NCBI RefSeq assembly: GCF_003316695.1
Contig: NZ_PDKB01000003.1
Coordinates: forward strand, 112,680 to 176,679
From: Aliarcobacter vitoriensis
GTDB lineage: Bacteria > Campylobacterota > Campylobacteria > Campylobacterales > Arcobacteraceae
Direction of reading: 5' to 3'
DNA: 64,000 nucleotides
Part shown: positions 1 through 9,126 of the stretch, one piece after another
Numbering within the stretch: position 1 is the first letter of the stretch
Layout of the letters: each line of letters starts with the position of its first letter
The notes under the pieces: model-generated
What the model saw: only the letters and a program-made list of their open reading frames with translations
Databases searched by the model: none
What the model was told of the DNA's origin: nothing
Position numbers and translations under genes: made by a program

Positions 1-1
1 A

Positions 2-2776
2 ACTGGTACAGGTAAAACTGAAACTATGTTAGTAGCTACTCTTGCAGATAAAGCATCAAGAACTCTAGTTATTGTTCCTTCTATAGAATTAAAAAATCAA
101 ATAGCTGATAAATATGCTACTTGGGGAATACTTAGAAAACTAGGTGTTATTACTAAAGAAACTTTAAATCCCTCTGTATTAATTTTAAATAAAACATTAG
201 AAAATGATGAAAATATTGAAGATATAAAATCTGCTGATATAATTATTTCAACCCCTGCTTTTTTCGCAAGAGCAACATCTGAAATTCAATTAAAAATAAA
301 AGATATATTTTCACATATTTTCTTTGATGAAGCCCATCATATTAAAGCCAATGAATGGAACTATATTAAACAATTATTTAAAAATTCAAAAATTGTTCAA
401 TTTACAGCTACTCCATATAGAAATGATAAAAAACCTATTGAAGGAAAGATAGTTTATAACTATCCTCTAACAAAAGCACTAGAAGATGAATGTTTTTCTA
501 AAATATCTTTAGTTACAGTAAATGAACGTAATCCTAGAAAAAAAGATAAAGCAATAGCTGATGCCGCCATGGAAAGATTATTAGATGATAGAAAAAAAGG
601 TTTTACTAGACATCGTATGATGGTTCGTACAGATGAACGTTCTCATGCAGAAAAATTGCTTCAAGATTATCAAGAATGGTTTCCAAATGAAAGAATAATA
701 CTTATTCATTCTGGAACAAAAAATAAAAAAAATGTTATTAAAAATATAAAAAAAGGTCAATATGATATTATAATTGCTGTTGATATGTTAAAAGAAGGAT
801 TTGATTATCCAGATTTTAAAATTGCTGCAGTACATGGTATTCATAAATCATTAGCAGTATTGCTACAATTTATAGGTAGATTCACACGTACTCAAAAAGA
901 TTTAGGAGATGCTTCTTTTGTAGTTAATTACGCAGATGAAAATATATCTTTAGAACTTGAAAATTTATTTCAAGATGGTTCGGGATGGGAAAAGATAATA
1001 AGTGAAATTGCAGATGCAAAAAAACAACAGGCTGAATCCTTACTTACATTTTTACAAGGATGTGAACCTTATTCAGGTTTTGACTCTCCTGATATAGAAT
1101 TAAATCCTAAGTTAGTTTATCCTGCTTTAAGTTGTGTTTGTTTTAAATCAGAAAAAGTTAATTGGAATAATTTTAAAGAGGCATTTAACTTAAATATTCA
1201 TTCACTATCTCAACCTTATTTTAATATTAATGAAAATATTTTTTATTTTACTATTCAAAAAAGAGAAAAAGTTAAATGGGTTAGAACAACAAGAATAAAA
1301 GATCAAACGTGGGCTTTGATAACTATGCATTATGATGAATCATCAAAACTTTTATTTATAGGGTGTAGCGATAAAAGATTTGATATAGATTTACTTGCAG
1401 AAAAAATTTCAGAAAATACAAGTGAACGTGTTACAGGAGATGTTGTTTTTCGTTCATTCGACTCAATAAAACGTCTTAGCTTAGTTCATGCAGGAATATT
1501 TAAACCAGCAAATCATTTACATCGTTATTCACGTTTAAGTGGAGCAGATGTTACAATAGAATTGAATAAATGGAGAGAAGGAAGTAAAGTTAAAAAGTCA
1601 GATTTTGTAGGAATTGGTTTTCGTGATGGATTTCCAGTTAGTATTGGAGCTTCTGTTAAAGGGAAAATGTGGAGTCCTGCACGTGTGGGAGATTTAAAAG
1701 AATGGAAAGAGTGGTGTTTAAAAATAGGGAAACTAATAACTAATAATAATATAGATACTGAACAATTGTTAAAAGATTCTGCTAAAAAGATACAATTAGA
1801 AGAATATCCAAAAGGTATTCATATTTTAGCTACTGATTGGTCAGAAGAGCTCTATGATAGAATACATAAACTAACATTTGAAATGCCTAGTAAAAATTCT
1901 TTTATGCTTTCAGAAGGAATATTAAAATGTAATAATACTGATAGCTCTAGAGCTGATTTTATATTAAATATTTTTGATGAATCTATACTTTTTTCAATTG
2001 TATTAGGTGGAGAAAATGGACATAGTATTATAGGTTTAGATAATAGTAAAATTACAGTAGAAGGTTTAAAATCTAATCCTATTCCTTTAAAACAATTTTT
2101 TCAAGAAAATCCACCAACAATGTTTTTATTAAATGGCTGTACAATAGCAGGTTCAATTCATACAGATTATAGTGAATCAAGTATTTTAACAATTCCTGAT
2201 GAACAAATAAAAACTCTTGATTGGGAAAATGTTGATTACAAAGTAGAATCTTTTTACAAAGGCAAAGATACAAGAGAAAATTCTATTCAAGAATATATGA
2301 TGAAAAAATTAATTGATAGAGGAGCAAATATAGTATTTAATGATGATAATTCAGGCGAATCTGCTGATATTGTAGGAATCTTTAAAGAAGATGAATTAAT
2401 ACGTTTTGAAATGATACATTGTAAATACTCAAAAGAAAAGTCAGGTGCAAGATTATCAGATTTATATGAAGTTTGTGGTCAAGCAGTAGTTTCTTTACGT
2501 TATAAATGGAAACCTGAGGAATTATTAAAACATTTAGAAAGAAGAAATGCTACAGGTGTATTAGCAGGAAAAAGATTTTATCATGGAGATATAGTTGATG
2601 TTGCTGAAATAAAAAAAGCACTTAAATATTGTAATGTAGAATTTGAATTTGCTATAGCTCAGCCTGGGGTTGAAAAATCAAGTCTAAATCAAGAAATGAA
2701 AGACTTTCTAGGTTCAATATATTCAACTGTTATTGAAATGACAGAAACTAAACTATGTTGTTATTTCAACGATTAA
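2..2776 (+). CDS. DEAH-box superfamily 2 helicase with nuclease-like C-terminus (5' end cut by window)
   Basis: The frame is open to the left edge and encodes a Walker A signature (TGTGKTE) before the first ATG at base 26, so the real start lies outside the window. Visible SF2 helicase motifs, numbered from that ATG, are VPS near residue 18, DEAH near 101, TATPYR near 130 and the motif VI stretch QFIGRFTRT near 280. The last ~150 residues contain SADIVGIF followed by FEMIHCKYS, which resembles the D...(D/E)xK core of PD-(D/E)XK nucleases, with HxK in place of ExK; this part is inference. It is the first gene of a + strand run ending in a DarT/NADAR pair, so a phage-defence role is likely. The named system could not be identified. 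Confidence 0.85.
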   Translation, partial: TGTGKTETMLVATLADKASRTLVIVPSIELKNQIADKYATWGILRKLGVITKETLNPSVLILNKTLENDENIEDIKSADIIISTPAFFARATSEIQLKIKDIFSHIFFDEAHHIKANEWNYIKQLFKNSKIVQFTATPYRNDKKPIEGKIVYNYPLTKALEDECFSKISLVTVNERNPRKKDKAIADAAMERLLDDRKKGFTRHRMMVRTDERSHAEKLLQDYQEWFPNERIILIHSGTKNKKNVIKNIKKGQYDIIIAVDMLKEGFDYPDFKIAAVHGIHKSLAVLLQFIGRFTRTQKDLGDASFVVNYADENISLELENLFQDGSGWEKIISEIADAKKQQAESLLTFLQGCEPYSGFDSPDIELNPKLVYPALSCVCFKSEKVNWNNFKEAFNLNIHSLSQPYFNINENIFYFTIQKREKVKWVRTTRIKDQTWALITMHYDESSKLLFIGCSDKRFDIDLLAEKISENTSERVTGDVVFRSFDSIKRLSLVHAGIFKPANHLHRYSRLSGADVTIELNKWREGSKVKKSDFVGIGFRDGFPVSIGASVKGKMWSPARVGDLKEWKEWCLKIGKLITNNNIDTEQLLKDSAKKIQLEEYPKGIHILATDWSEELYDRIHKLTFEMPSKNSFMLSEGILKCNNTDSSRADFILNIFDESILFSIVLGGENGHSIIGLDNSKITVEGLKSNPIPLKQFFQENPPTMFLLNGCTIAGSIHTDYSESSILTIPDEQIKTLDWENVDYKVESFYKGKDTRENSIQEYMMKKLIDRGANIVFNDDNSGESADIVGIFKEDELIRFEMIHCKYSKEKSGARLSDLYEVCGQAVVSLRYKWKPEELLKHLERRNATGVLAGKRFYHGDIVDVAEIKKALKYCNVEFEFAIAQPGVEKSSLNQEMKDFLGSIYSTVIEMTETKLCCYFND

Positions 2777-2818
2777 TTTATTTAAAAATAATAGTTAAAA
2801 AGTACAAAGGGAAAGTAA

Positions 2819-4276
2819 ATGTTTGAAGCTATACCTGAATTAAATTATCTTTTAGAAGATTTACAAGAAGTTATAGAAAATGATGCTAAATGTTTAGATA
2901 TAGAAAATGTTTATGAAAATAATATAAAAAGATATCCACAATTAGAACGATATAGTTTAGTTATAGGAACAAATGATAATAGTAAACAATATTTTAATTT
3001 GAATATAGATAATTTACTTCATAAAAAAGAATTTATAGATGGGAAACTAACAATTACAACTAATCATCAATGGTTAGATTTTTCGAATATCATATATTTA
3101 TCAAAAAATAAAAAATTTAATCCACCAGTTATTGATTTTACGGTATCAATTGATAGTAATGCAATGAACTTTATTGATAGGTTTTATAGTATGGGACAAA
3201 TTAATGAATTTATCAATTTAAAAATCAAACATAATATAGATATGAACTTTTTTCCTTATATCCTTGAAGATCATATTAACCCTTATAAAAAACAATATCT
3301 AAAAAAATATAAAGAGAATAAGGTTGATTATGAAAAAGAACAACAAACAAGAGAAAAAAAACTAAGAAATTTTGAAATCATAAATCATATAGATATTGAA
3401 CATTTTAAAGAAACAGAAGAAGTCAGATTTGATATAAAATATCTATATGCTAATGGTTATAAATCATTTGAAGAATATTTTGAAAATAAACTTTTCTATT
3501 TTAACAACTTTTTTGAAAAGCGTGATGTTGAAATAATAAAATTACCTCATAATACTATTTTCTTCGATTCAAAGAAAAAAATAGAAATTAACTATATCTT
3601 GAATACATTTGATTTAATATATGGTTACGTATTACAAATTGTAATTGAAAAATTTAAAGGTAAAAAAAATTCACTTGAAGATAAAATACATAATATTCTA
3701 AAAAATATGTTTTTGAATGGTCAACAATTAATACAAGTATTACATTTTGCATATATTTATTTTACAAAAGAATCTGAGCTAGAAATAAATAAATTTTTCA
3801 ATTTTGATAAAAGTTGGGACTATGATAAAATTATTGAAAAAGCATACAATATTACATGGGACATATACTTATATTCAATGAATCAAGATTTTTTAGTTCG
3901 CCCATTGAGAACTATTAATGGAAAACCTTTTATAGCAGATATTGGTATGCCAATTTTTTTGACAGAAGATAATAAATTTTTTAGTTCTTATATTAAACTC
4001 CATTCTGTACAGATAGTTATTATAGATGAGAAAGAAAATAGAGCTTATCAATCTGCTAGTAATACAGTAAATCAGAACAAAGAATTTACTGATTATATAA
4101 TTTCTTTTAGAAATAAATATCCAAATATTGATTCATTAAAAGTAAAAAGATTTAAATTACATAAAAGCCACAATCATCGTTGTTCAATTTTTAGACTTTT
4201 TAAGGAGAGAATGGAAAATGAATTAAAAAACTATTTAAATGATTTTCAAAAAAAACAAGATAGGAGAAAAATTTAA
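2819..4276 (+). CDS. unrecognised 485-aa protein next to the defence helicase
   Basis: The gene starts 42 bases after the helicase stop, with a purine-rich ribosome site (aaaggga) just upstream, so the two are probably co-transcribed. The protein is hydrophilic, has no signal peptide or clear membrane segment, and is rich in Lys, Asn, Ile and Phe. A charged, likely helical stretch lies around residues 155-190. A His/Cys-containing segment (HKSHNHRC) lies near residue 460 and could bind metal. I recognise no family. Tight linkage to a helicase/nuclease makes it a candidate partner in the same defence system, but the sequence alone gives no activity. Confidence 0.8.
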   Translation: MFEAIPELNYLLEDLQEVIENDAKCLDIENVYENNIKRYPQLERYSLVIGTNDNSKQYFNLNIDNLLHKKEFIDGKLTITTNHQWLDFSNIIYLSKNKKFNPPVIDFTVSIDSNAMNFIDRFYSMGQINEFINLKIKHNIDMNFFPYILEDHINPYKKQYLKKYKENKVDYEKEQQTREKKLRNFEIINHIDIEHFKETEEVRFDIKYLYANGYKSFEEYFENKLFYFNNFFEKRDVEIIKLPHNTIFFDSKKKIEINYILNTFDLIYGYVLQIVIEKFKGKKNSLEDKIHNILKNMFLNGQQLIQVLHFAYIYFTKESELEINKFFNFDKSWDYDKIIEKAYNITWDIYLYSMNQDFLVRPLRTINGKPFIADIGMPIFLTEDNKFFSSYIKLHSVQIVIIDEKENRAYQSASNTVNQNKEFTDYIISFRNKYPNIDSLKVKRFKLHKSHNHRCSIFRLFKERMENELKNYLNDFQKKQDRRKI

Positions 4277-4287
4277 TGGCAGCTATT

Positions 4288-4312
4288 TGGAATGACCCCA
4301 AGATAGTAGACA
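4288..4312. mobile_element. possible IS3-type terminal inverted repeat (remnant)
   Basis: Eleven bases after the 485-aa gene, a segment starts with TGGAATGACCCC and ends AGTAGACA. Its C-rich core followed by a GACA end looks like terminal repeats of IS3-family elements and stands out in this AT-rich sequence. No transposase gene, second end or target duplication could be seen, so at most this is a relic or a solo end. Resemblance by eye only. Confidence 0.2.
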
Positions 4313-4380
4313 GAAATTTATTCAGTTAATTAAAATAACAATTTAGAGAAAAGAGAACTAATAAAAATGATAAACAAGTC

Positions 4381-4506
4381 ATGGAAAAAGAGACTAAAAA
4401 TATAAAACAGTTTGATAAAATAAGTAAATTGGAAAATTCAAAAAATTATATGACTTCTACTGAAGAAGATTTATTGAATCTGGTTAGTAAGTTTAGAAAA
4501 GATTAA
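4381..4506 (+). CDS. possible 41-aa small protein upstream of darT1
   Basis: An ATG-initiated frame of 41 codons ends 19 bases before the DarT start. The predicted peptide is charged, with an acidic segment (TSTEEDLLNLVSKFRKD) at its end. There is no strong ribosome site in front of it and no family is recognised. It may be a small accessory protein of the toxin operon or simply an open stretch in the spacer. Confidence 0.25.
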   Translation: MEKETKNIKQFDKISKLENSKNYMTSTEEDLLNLVSKFRKD

Positions 4507-4525
4507 AACTATATAGAAGTGAAGC

Positions 4526-5296
4526 ATGAAAATATTTATTACTGAGAATGATATAGAAAAAATATCTAAAATTTGCAGAATATCTAAAAGAAATCTTATT
4601 ATGGCTATCAAAGAATATAACAAAATTAATGATAATAGGATAATATTATCGTATAACTTTAATAAAGGAGATGAAATATTGGAAAACTTTGTTAATCAAA
4701 GAGGAATAGAGTACATTATACATTTTACAAGAATTGAAAATTTAGATTCAATTTTATCTAGTGGATTAATTCCTCGAGATGAATTAGAAAGAACAGGAAC
4801 TAATTCGATTTTTAATGATGAACATAGATATGATAATTGTAAAAATGCTTTATGTTGTTCTATTGGTCATCCTAATTATAAAATGTTTTATTCTCTTAGA
4901 ATGAATAATCCTGGAACAGAATGGTGTGTTATTGGAATAAAAAAAGATGTTCTTTGGAATAAAGATTGTGCATTTTGTGTTGAAAATGCTGCAAGTAATT
5001 CCGTAACATCAATTCCTATTAATCAAAGAAGAGGTTTACAAGCTTTTATAAAACTATTTGATGAAATAGAAAATAAACCTCCAAGAAATGTTTTAGCTAT
5101 TCCAGATAATTGTCCTACTAATCCTCAAGCAGAAATATTAGTTTTTGATACAATTGAAGTTGATAATATTATGGGTGTTGTATTTCAATCTCAAGAAAGA
5201 GCAAATGAATACACAAAAAGATATAATAAGACTAATTTCTTTCACTATTATAAAGCATTTTTTTATGGAAGAAAAGATCATGAACATTGGAGTTAA
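4526..5296 (+). CDS. darT1: DarT1-type DNA ADP-ribosyltransferase toxin
   Basis: 256 aa. Central features match the DarT (DUF4433) fold: an NAD-binding HFTRIENLDSILSSGLIP segment around residue 72 and the QAEILVFDTIE segment near residue 205, whose Glu matches the catalytic Glu of the family. DarT enzymes transfer ADP-ribose from NAD to bases in DNA; DarT1 members modify guanosine and stop growth or phage DNA replication. Assignment to DarT1 rests on the next gene being a NADAR antitoxin rather than a macrodomain protein. The N-terminal ~60 residues are an extra helical region. The start is ATG with GAAG just upstream. Confidence 0.85.
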   Translation: MKIFITENDIEKISKICRISKRNLIMAIKEYNKINDNRIILSYNFNKGDEILENFVNQRGIEYIIHFTRIENLDSILSSGLIPRDELERTGTNSIFNDEHRYDNCKNALCCSIGHPNYKMFYSLRMNNPGTEWCVIGIKKDVLWNKDCAFCVENAASNSVTSIPINQRRGLQAFIKLFDEIENKPPRNVLAIPDNCPTNPQAEILVFDTIEVDNIMGVVFQSQERANEYTKRYNKTNFFHYYKAFFYGRKDHEHWS

Positions 5297-5302
5297 ATTA
5301 TA

Positions 5303-5980
5303 ATGGCGAGGAGACCTATTTTTATTCCTAATATAAATGGGAATCAGTTATTTATTGAAGAAAATATAGATTTTAATTGGTTTTCAGGTTTCGCAATTTC
5401 TCAAAAACAAAAGAGTATAGAATCTTTACATAAAAAGGCTTATGAAAAAGGTTATGAAAAACTTTTAGAAGTTTCTTCAAAGTCTTCAGAACTTTTAGGA
5501 CAAAGACTTAGTGCATTTAGTCTTGAAATTGAAACTATGAATTATGGAAAAATAAGTGTAGAATGTGCATTTCAGGGAAGTAAAGTTTTTAAAGGGAATA
5601 AACAATATCCTGAAATTTATACAAAAACAAGTATTGAAGCAAAAAGATTTCATAAATTAAATTCTTCTGGAGAGTTAATTGGATTTAGATTTGAAGATGA
5701 AGAATGGGAATTAGAACCTAAAAGTGCTTTTTATGATTGGTTATATATTAAAGCTTTATATCCACATAAAGATTTTTTAAAAAAATTATATAAATATCAA
5801 GCTTTTACAGATATTGAATTCAATCCTGCAAAATCTATAAATTGTCAAGCTAGAACATGTGCAATAATTGTTTCTTTATTAAAGAGAGATTTATATGATG
5901 AAGCTATGAGTTCAAAAAAAAGATTTATTGAAATAATATATAAAAGACAACTAAAGCAGGGTGAATTATTCAGTTTGTGA
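5303..5980 (+). CDS. NADAR-family antitoxin of DarT1 (DarG1-like, DUF6977)
   Basis: 225 aa, starting six bases after darT1. Conserved blocks match the DarT1-associated NADAR family: EISSKSSELLGQ-like text near residue 55, SVECAFQGSKVF near 88, FYDWLYIKALYP near 145 and FTDIEFNPAKSINCQAR near 172. NADAR proteins remove ADP-ribose from guanosine in DNA, so this gene should reverse the toxin's damage. Ribosome site GGAG overlaps the darT1 stop region, implying coupled translation. This protein is a single NADAR domain, without the extra domains some DarG proteins carry. Confidence 0.85.
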   Translation: MARRPIFIPNINGNQLFIEENIDFNWFSGFAISQKQKSIESLHKKAYEKGYEKLLEVSSKSSELLGQRLSAFSLEIETMNYGKISVECAFQGSKVFKGNKQYPEIYTKTSIEAKRFHKLNSSGELIGFRFEDEEWELEPKSAFYDWLYIKALYPHKDFLKKLYKYQAFTDIEFNPAKSINCQARTCAIIVSLLKRDLYDEAMSSKKRFIEIIYKRQLKQGELFSL

Positions 5981-6119
5981 TGTAAGTATTTCAAGGTATT
6001 TTTTCAGGTATAGATATAAACTATCTGTATAAAATGGCTATTCTATAGTTTAAATATAGATAACTTTAATTCCAGATGGTTCCTGTAAAACTACTTCCAA
6101 AAAACTAAAAACTAACTCA

Positions 6120-6149
6120 AATAAGCTCTTTTTATAGGGCTTATTATTT
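6120..6149. terminator. candidate bidirectional terminator
   Basis: AATAAGC (6120-6126) pairs with GCTTATT (6139-6145), extended by two inner pairs and followed by T-rich sequence. It sits between the convergent NADAR gene and sensor kinase gene, where a shared terminator is expected. A second palindrome, TAAACTAT/ATAGTTTA, lies upstream at 6017-6052. Confidence 0.5.
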
Positions 6150-6188
6150 ATGACTAATAATTTAAAGATATCGATTTAACTTCATCTT

Positions 6189-8054
6189 TTATTTACTCAT
6201 TATTATTGTAAATTTGGCACCTTTAACACTATTTGCTACTTCTATTTGAGCATTTAATCTTGTTTCTACCAAAGTTTTTGCTAAAGATAGACCAATACCA
6301 CTTCCTGATTTATTTTTTGTACTAAAGTTTAAACTAAATATAGAATCTAAATATTCTATTGGAATTCCTCCACCATTATCTTCAACTAATACTCTTATTT
6401 TGCCATCAGTCAAATTTTCTGCAACTATTATGATTTTTCTATCTTTTTCTTTAAAGTTTTTTAGTTGAAATATAGCATTTTCAAGTAAAATCATAATAAT
6501 ATTTAAAAAACTAGTTTTATAATTATATATTTCTATATCTTCAATATCTAAATTTACTTTTATATTATTTAACTCCAGTTCACTTTTTAGAATTCTAAGT
6601 AGTATATCTACTTGTTCTTTTATAAAAAAACTCTCTTTTTCAAGTGGATTTCTATAAAAATTGTATATATCATTCATAGTATCTTTTAAAAATAAAATAC
6701 TAGTTTTTATATGAGGAATAACTTCTTTTGAAGTTTGTAAATAGTTTTTATTGTCAAAGTTATATGTAGTTTCAAGAAGTGTAACTTGTGAACCTATTTG
6801 TGCTATTGGGGTTTTCCATTGATGTATCATATTTGCAACATTATTACCAAGACTTGTAAATCTAGCTTGAGATACTATAAACTGTTCTTGTTCTATTTTC
6901 TTGCTATAAATATATCTTAATTTTGAGTATAAAATCACTGCAAATAAAGATACATCTATAAGAGTAAATATTGGTACAAATAACCAAAAATTACTGAAAT
7001 ATTCAAAACTCCCAATCAAAACAGATACTATATAAAATGCTATAAGAACATATATATTTAATATTACAAAATATATTTTTGCATCTTTTTGATTATCTTT
7101 ATATGCCAAAAAACTAGTAAATAAAAGTATAAACATAGCAAAAAATGACACCACATTTGTATAATTTACACTATATCTAATATCTGGATATTTAAAGCAA
7201 AACATATAGTAAATCAAAACAAGAAGTGTACTAAAAATTGCAAGGATGATTAATTTAAAACTTAATGACCCTTTTTTAGGTTTTAATATAGAAAAATGAA
7301 AAAGTAAAGTTGCAAGAAGTGTTGAGAATGCAAAAATCCAATTAAGTCCATTTAAAATATTTAAGTCAATATTTCTAATATATTCATAAAAAATACCATT
7401 TACAAGTAAATGATATATTGAAGAAGATATTATGAAAATTACATAAAATAAAAATGCTTTCTCTTTTGTTGAAAAATATATAAACAGATTGTGAAAAGCA
7501 AGAATAAAAATAGTTCCTATAAAAATACCCCAAACAAGAGAACGAAAACTTAAAAGTTGATTATATGTTGATTTATTGTAAATTTCCCAAAGAATTGATA
7601 TACCACTATATGAATTATGTTTTATAAAAAAGTCATAAGTTGAATTTTCTTCTAAATTCAAAAAGAAAGCACTATTTCTTGTTTGAATTTCCCTATTTTT
7701 GATATCTCTATAATCACCCAATTCTACTTTTTTTAATAAGTTACCATCTTTTACAATGTAAACATCAATTAAATCAACGCCAGCTTTTATATTTTCAAAA
7801 TAAACTTCTATATTTTGTATAGATTTGATACTAAATGAACTCCAGAAAGCTGATTTCGTAGCAGTATAATTAAATCTTGAAGTAAATTTAAACTCTTTGT
7901 TTTTGATATCTTCAAAACTTAAATTAGAACTTTCATCTATAAATACTTTAGTATATTGTTCTAAAGATAGCTTATTAAAGGATGAATTTTCCAAAATAAT
8001 TTCTGCAAATAAAAAATTTGAGAATAGTATAAATATAAGTAATTTTTTTATCAT
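6189..8054 (-). CDS. 7TM-DISM sensor histidine kinase
   Basis: 621 aa. A signal peptide (residues 1-17) precedes a periplasmic domain of ~150 residues of the 7TMR-DISMED2 type, then seven hydrophobic segments (about 170-380). The cytoplasmic half is a histidine kinase: H-box IHQWKTPIAQIG near residue 408, an N-box region around NAIFQLKN near 525, and G-boxes VEDNGGGIP and GSGIGLSLAKTL near 555-595. It should autophosphorylate on the H-box His and pass phosphate to the regulator encoded just upstream, whose stop overlaps this start by four bases. The ligand is unknown; 7TM-DISM sensors often bind small molecules or carbohydrates. Confidence 0.9.
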   Translation of the reverse strand: MIKKLLIFILFSNFLFAEIILENSSFNKLSLEQYTKVFIDESSNLSFEDIKNKEFKFTSRFNYTATKSAFWSSFSIKSIQNIEVYFENIKAGVDLIDVYIVKDGNLLKKVELGDYRDIKNREIQTRNSAFFLNLEENSTYDFFIKHNSYSGISILWEIYNKSTYNQLLSFRSLVWGIFIGTIFILAFHNLFIYFSTKEKAFLFYVIFIISSSIYHLLVNGIFYEYIRNIDLNILNGLNWIFAFSTLLATLLFHFSILKPKKGSLSFKLIILAIFSTLLVLIYYMFCFKYPDIRYSVNYTNVVSFFAMFILLFTSFLAYKDNQKDAKIYFVILNIYVLIAFYIVSVLIGSFEYFSNFWLFVPIFTLIDVSLFAVILYSKLRYIYSKKIEQEQFIVSQARFTSLGNNVANMIHQWKTPIAQIGSQVTLLETTYNFDNKNYLQTSKEVIPHIKTSILFLKDTMNDIYNFYRNPLEKESFFIKEQVDILLRILKSELELNNIKVNLDIEDIEIYNYKTSFLNIIMILLENAIFQLKNFKEKDRKIIIVAENLTDGKIRVLVEDNGGGIPIEYLDSIFSLNFSTKNKSGSGIGLSLAKTLVETRLNAQIEVANSVKGAKFTIIMSK

Positions 8055-8731
8055 TGTATTTTTAACATATATCCAAAATTTTTTTGATTTAGAATCAAAG
8101 AGTTGTTTTTAAATTTCTTTTTTAATCTATAAATAATATTTTTTAAGGATATATCATCATAGTAATTATCTTTGTTCAAAATATGTAGCAATTCTTCTTT
8201 TGATACGATTTGATTTTTTTTATCTAACAAATATTCAAAAACTATTATTTCTAGAGAAGTTAGCTTAGTAGAAGTTTTATTTTGTATTAATTCTTTAGTT
8301 CTAAAATTATAAATAGTTTGATTATCTAATTGATATACAAAGATAGAAGATTCATTAATTTGTTTTTCACATATCATTAAAACTTTAATAAGATTTTCGT
8401 AAATTATTGGTTTTTCTAAGTATGAAGTGAGGTTTAGGGGGATGCACTTTAAAAGTTTATCTTTATCTGTATAGTTACTTAAAATTACTATTGGAATACT
8501 TTTATTAAATTCTCTAATATTTTTTGAAAATTCATATCCATCCATATTGGGCATCTCATAATCTGTGATTATTAAATGTACAATATTCTCTCCAAAAACC
8601 TCCAAAGCTTCTATACCATTATTTGCTATAAAAACTTTGTTAAATATAATATTTAATATCCTATTCATATTTGTTTGTATCTCTAAATCATCTTCCACAA
8701 ATAAAATATTAAAATTTTTTAATTCTATCAA
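8051..8731 (-). CDS. response regulator, receiver plus winged-helix DNA-binding domain
   Basis: About 226 aa. The receiver domain (residues 1-115) has the acidic pair in FVEDDLE, the phospho-acceptor Asp in ITDYEMPNMDG and the conserved Lys in YLEKP. The C-terminal part (residues 150-226) is an OmpR-type winged helix. I place the start at TTG 8731 because AAGGGG lies five bases upstream and a TATAAT at 8774-8769 would put the transcript start below the upstream ATG (8779). The gene overlaps the kinase by four bases, so the pair is one operon. Targets are not visible. Confidence 0.85.
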   Translation of the reverse strand: MIELKNFNILFVEDDLEIQTNMNRILNIIFNKVFIANNGIEALEVFGENIVHLIITDYEMPNMDGYEFSKNIREFNKSIPIVILSNYTDKDKLLKCIPLNLTSYLEKPIIYENLIKVLMICEKQINESSIFVYQLDNQTIYNFRTKELIQNKTSTKLTSLEIIVFEYLLDKKNQIVSKEELLHILNKDNYYDDISLKNIIYRLKKKFKNNSLILNQKNFGYMLKIQ

Positions 8732-8768
8732 AAATGCCCCTTGTGTTAAATTTTTATAGCTTGGAAAA

Positions 8769-8774
8769 ATTATA
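8769..8774 (-). promoter_or_regulatory. -10 element for the two-component operon
   Basis: TATAAT on the minus strand, 37 bases before the proposed TTG start of the regulator. No convincing -35 is seen, which is usual for promoters in Campylobacterota. Confidence 0.4.
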
Positions 8775-9126
8775 ACCAAAAATTCTCAAATATATATTTT
8801 GATTGACTTTAATACGACTTGTAAAGTATAAAATATAATAAGTTTCGATTAGTCTAAAAAAATATATCTTGTATCTTAAAATGTGGATTGATATTTCGTG
8901 TGTTAGCTTCAAACTTTTATTATATCCTTGGTTGAATAGTTATAAGTATAATATTAAATATAAACCAATTAATTTACAAGGCTTATATAAATTAGAAAGA
9001 TATTTATATCAAATTATTAGAAAAAGTAATTTTGGATAAAGTTGTAGGTAATAAAAAGTCTATTACTAACTGTAAATAAATGTTTCATGATGAATTATTA
9101 GTAAGTAAAGTTTTTGCAAAAGTAAA
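8775..9126. other. 352-base intergenic region without a convincing gene
   Basis: Very AT-rich spacer between the divergent end of the two-component operon and the 3' end of the beta-barrel gene. The only ATG frame is 8881-9039 (+, 52 codons), with no ribosome site and no recognisable motif. No tRNA, clear terminator or repeat was seen. Confidence 0.5.

Noticed and set aside
6017..6052. TAAACTAT/ATAGTTTA inverted repeat after the NADAR gene
   Set aside because: Wide 20-base loop and no T tail; not a convincing terminator or att site.
8881..9039. 52-codon ORF on the + strand in the spacer after the response regulator
   Set aside because: No ribosome site, no recognisable motif, and atypical composition; looks like chance.
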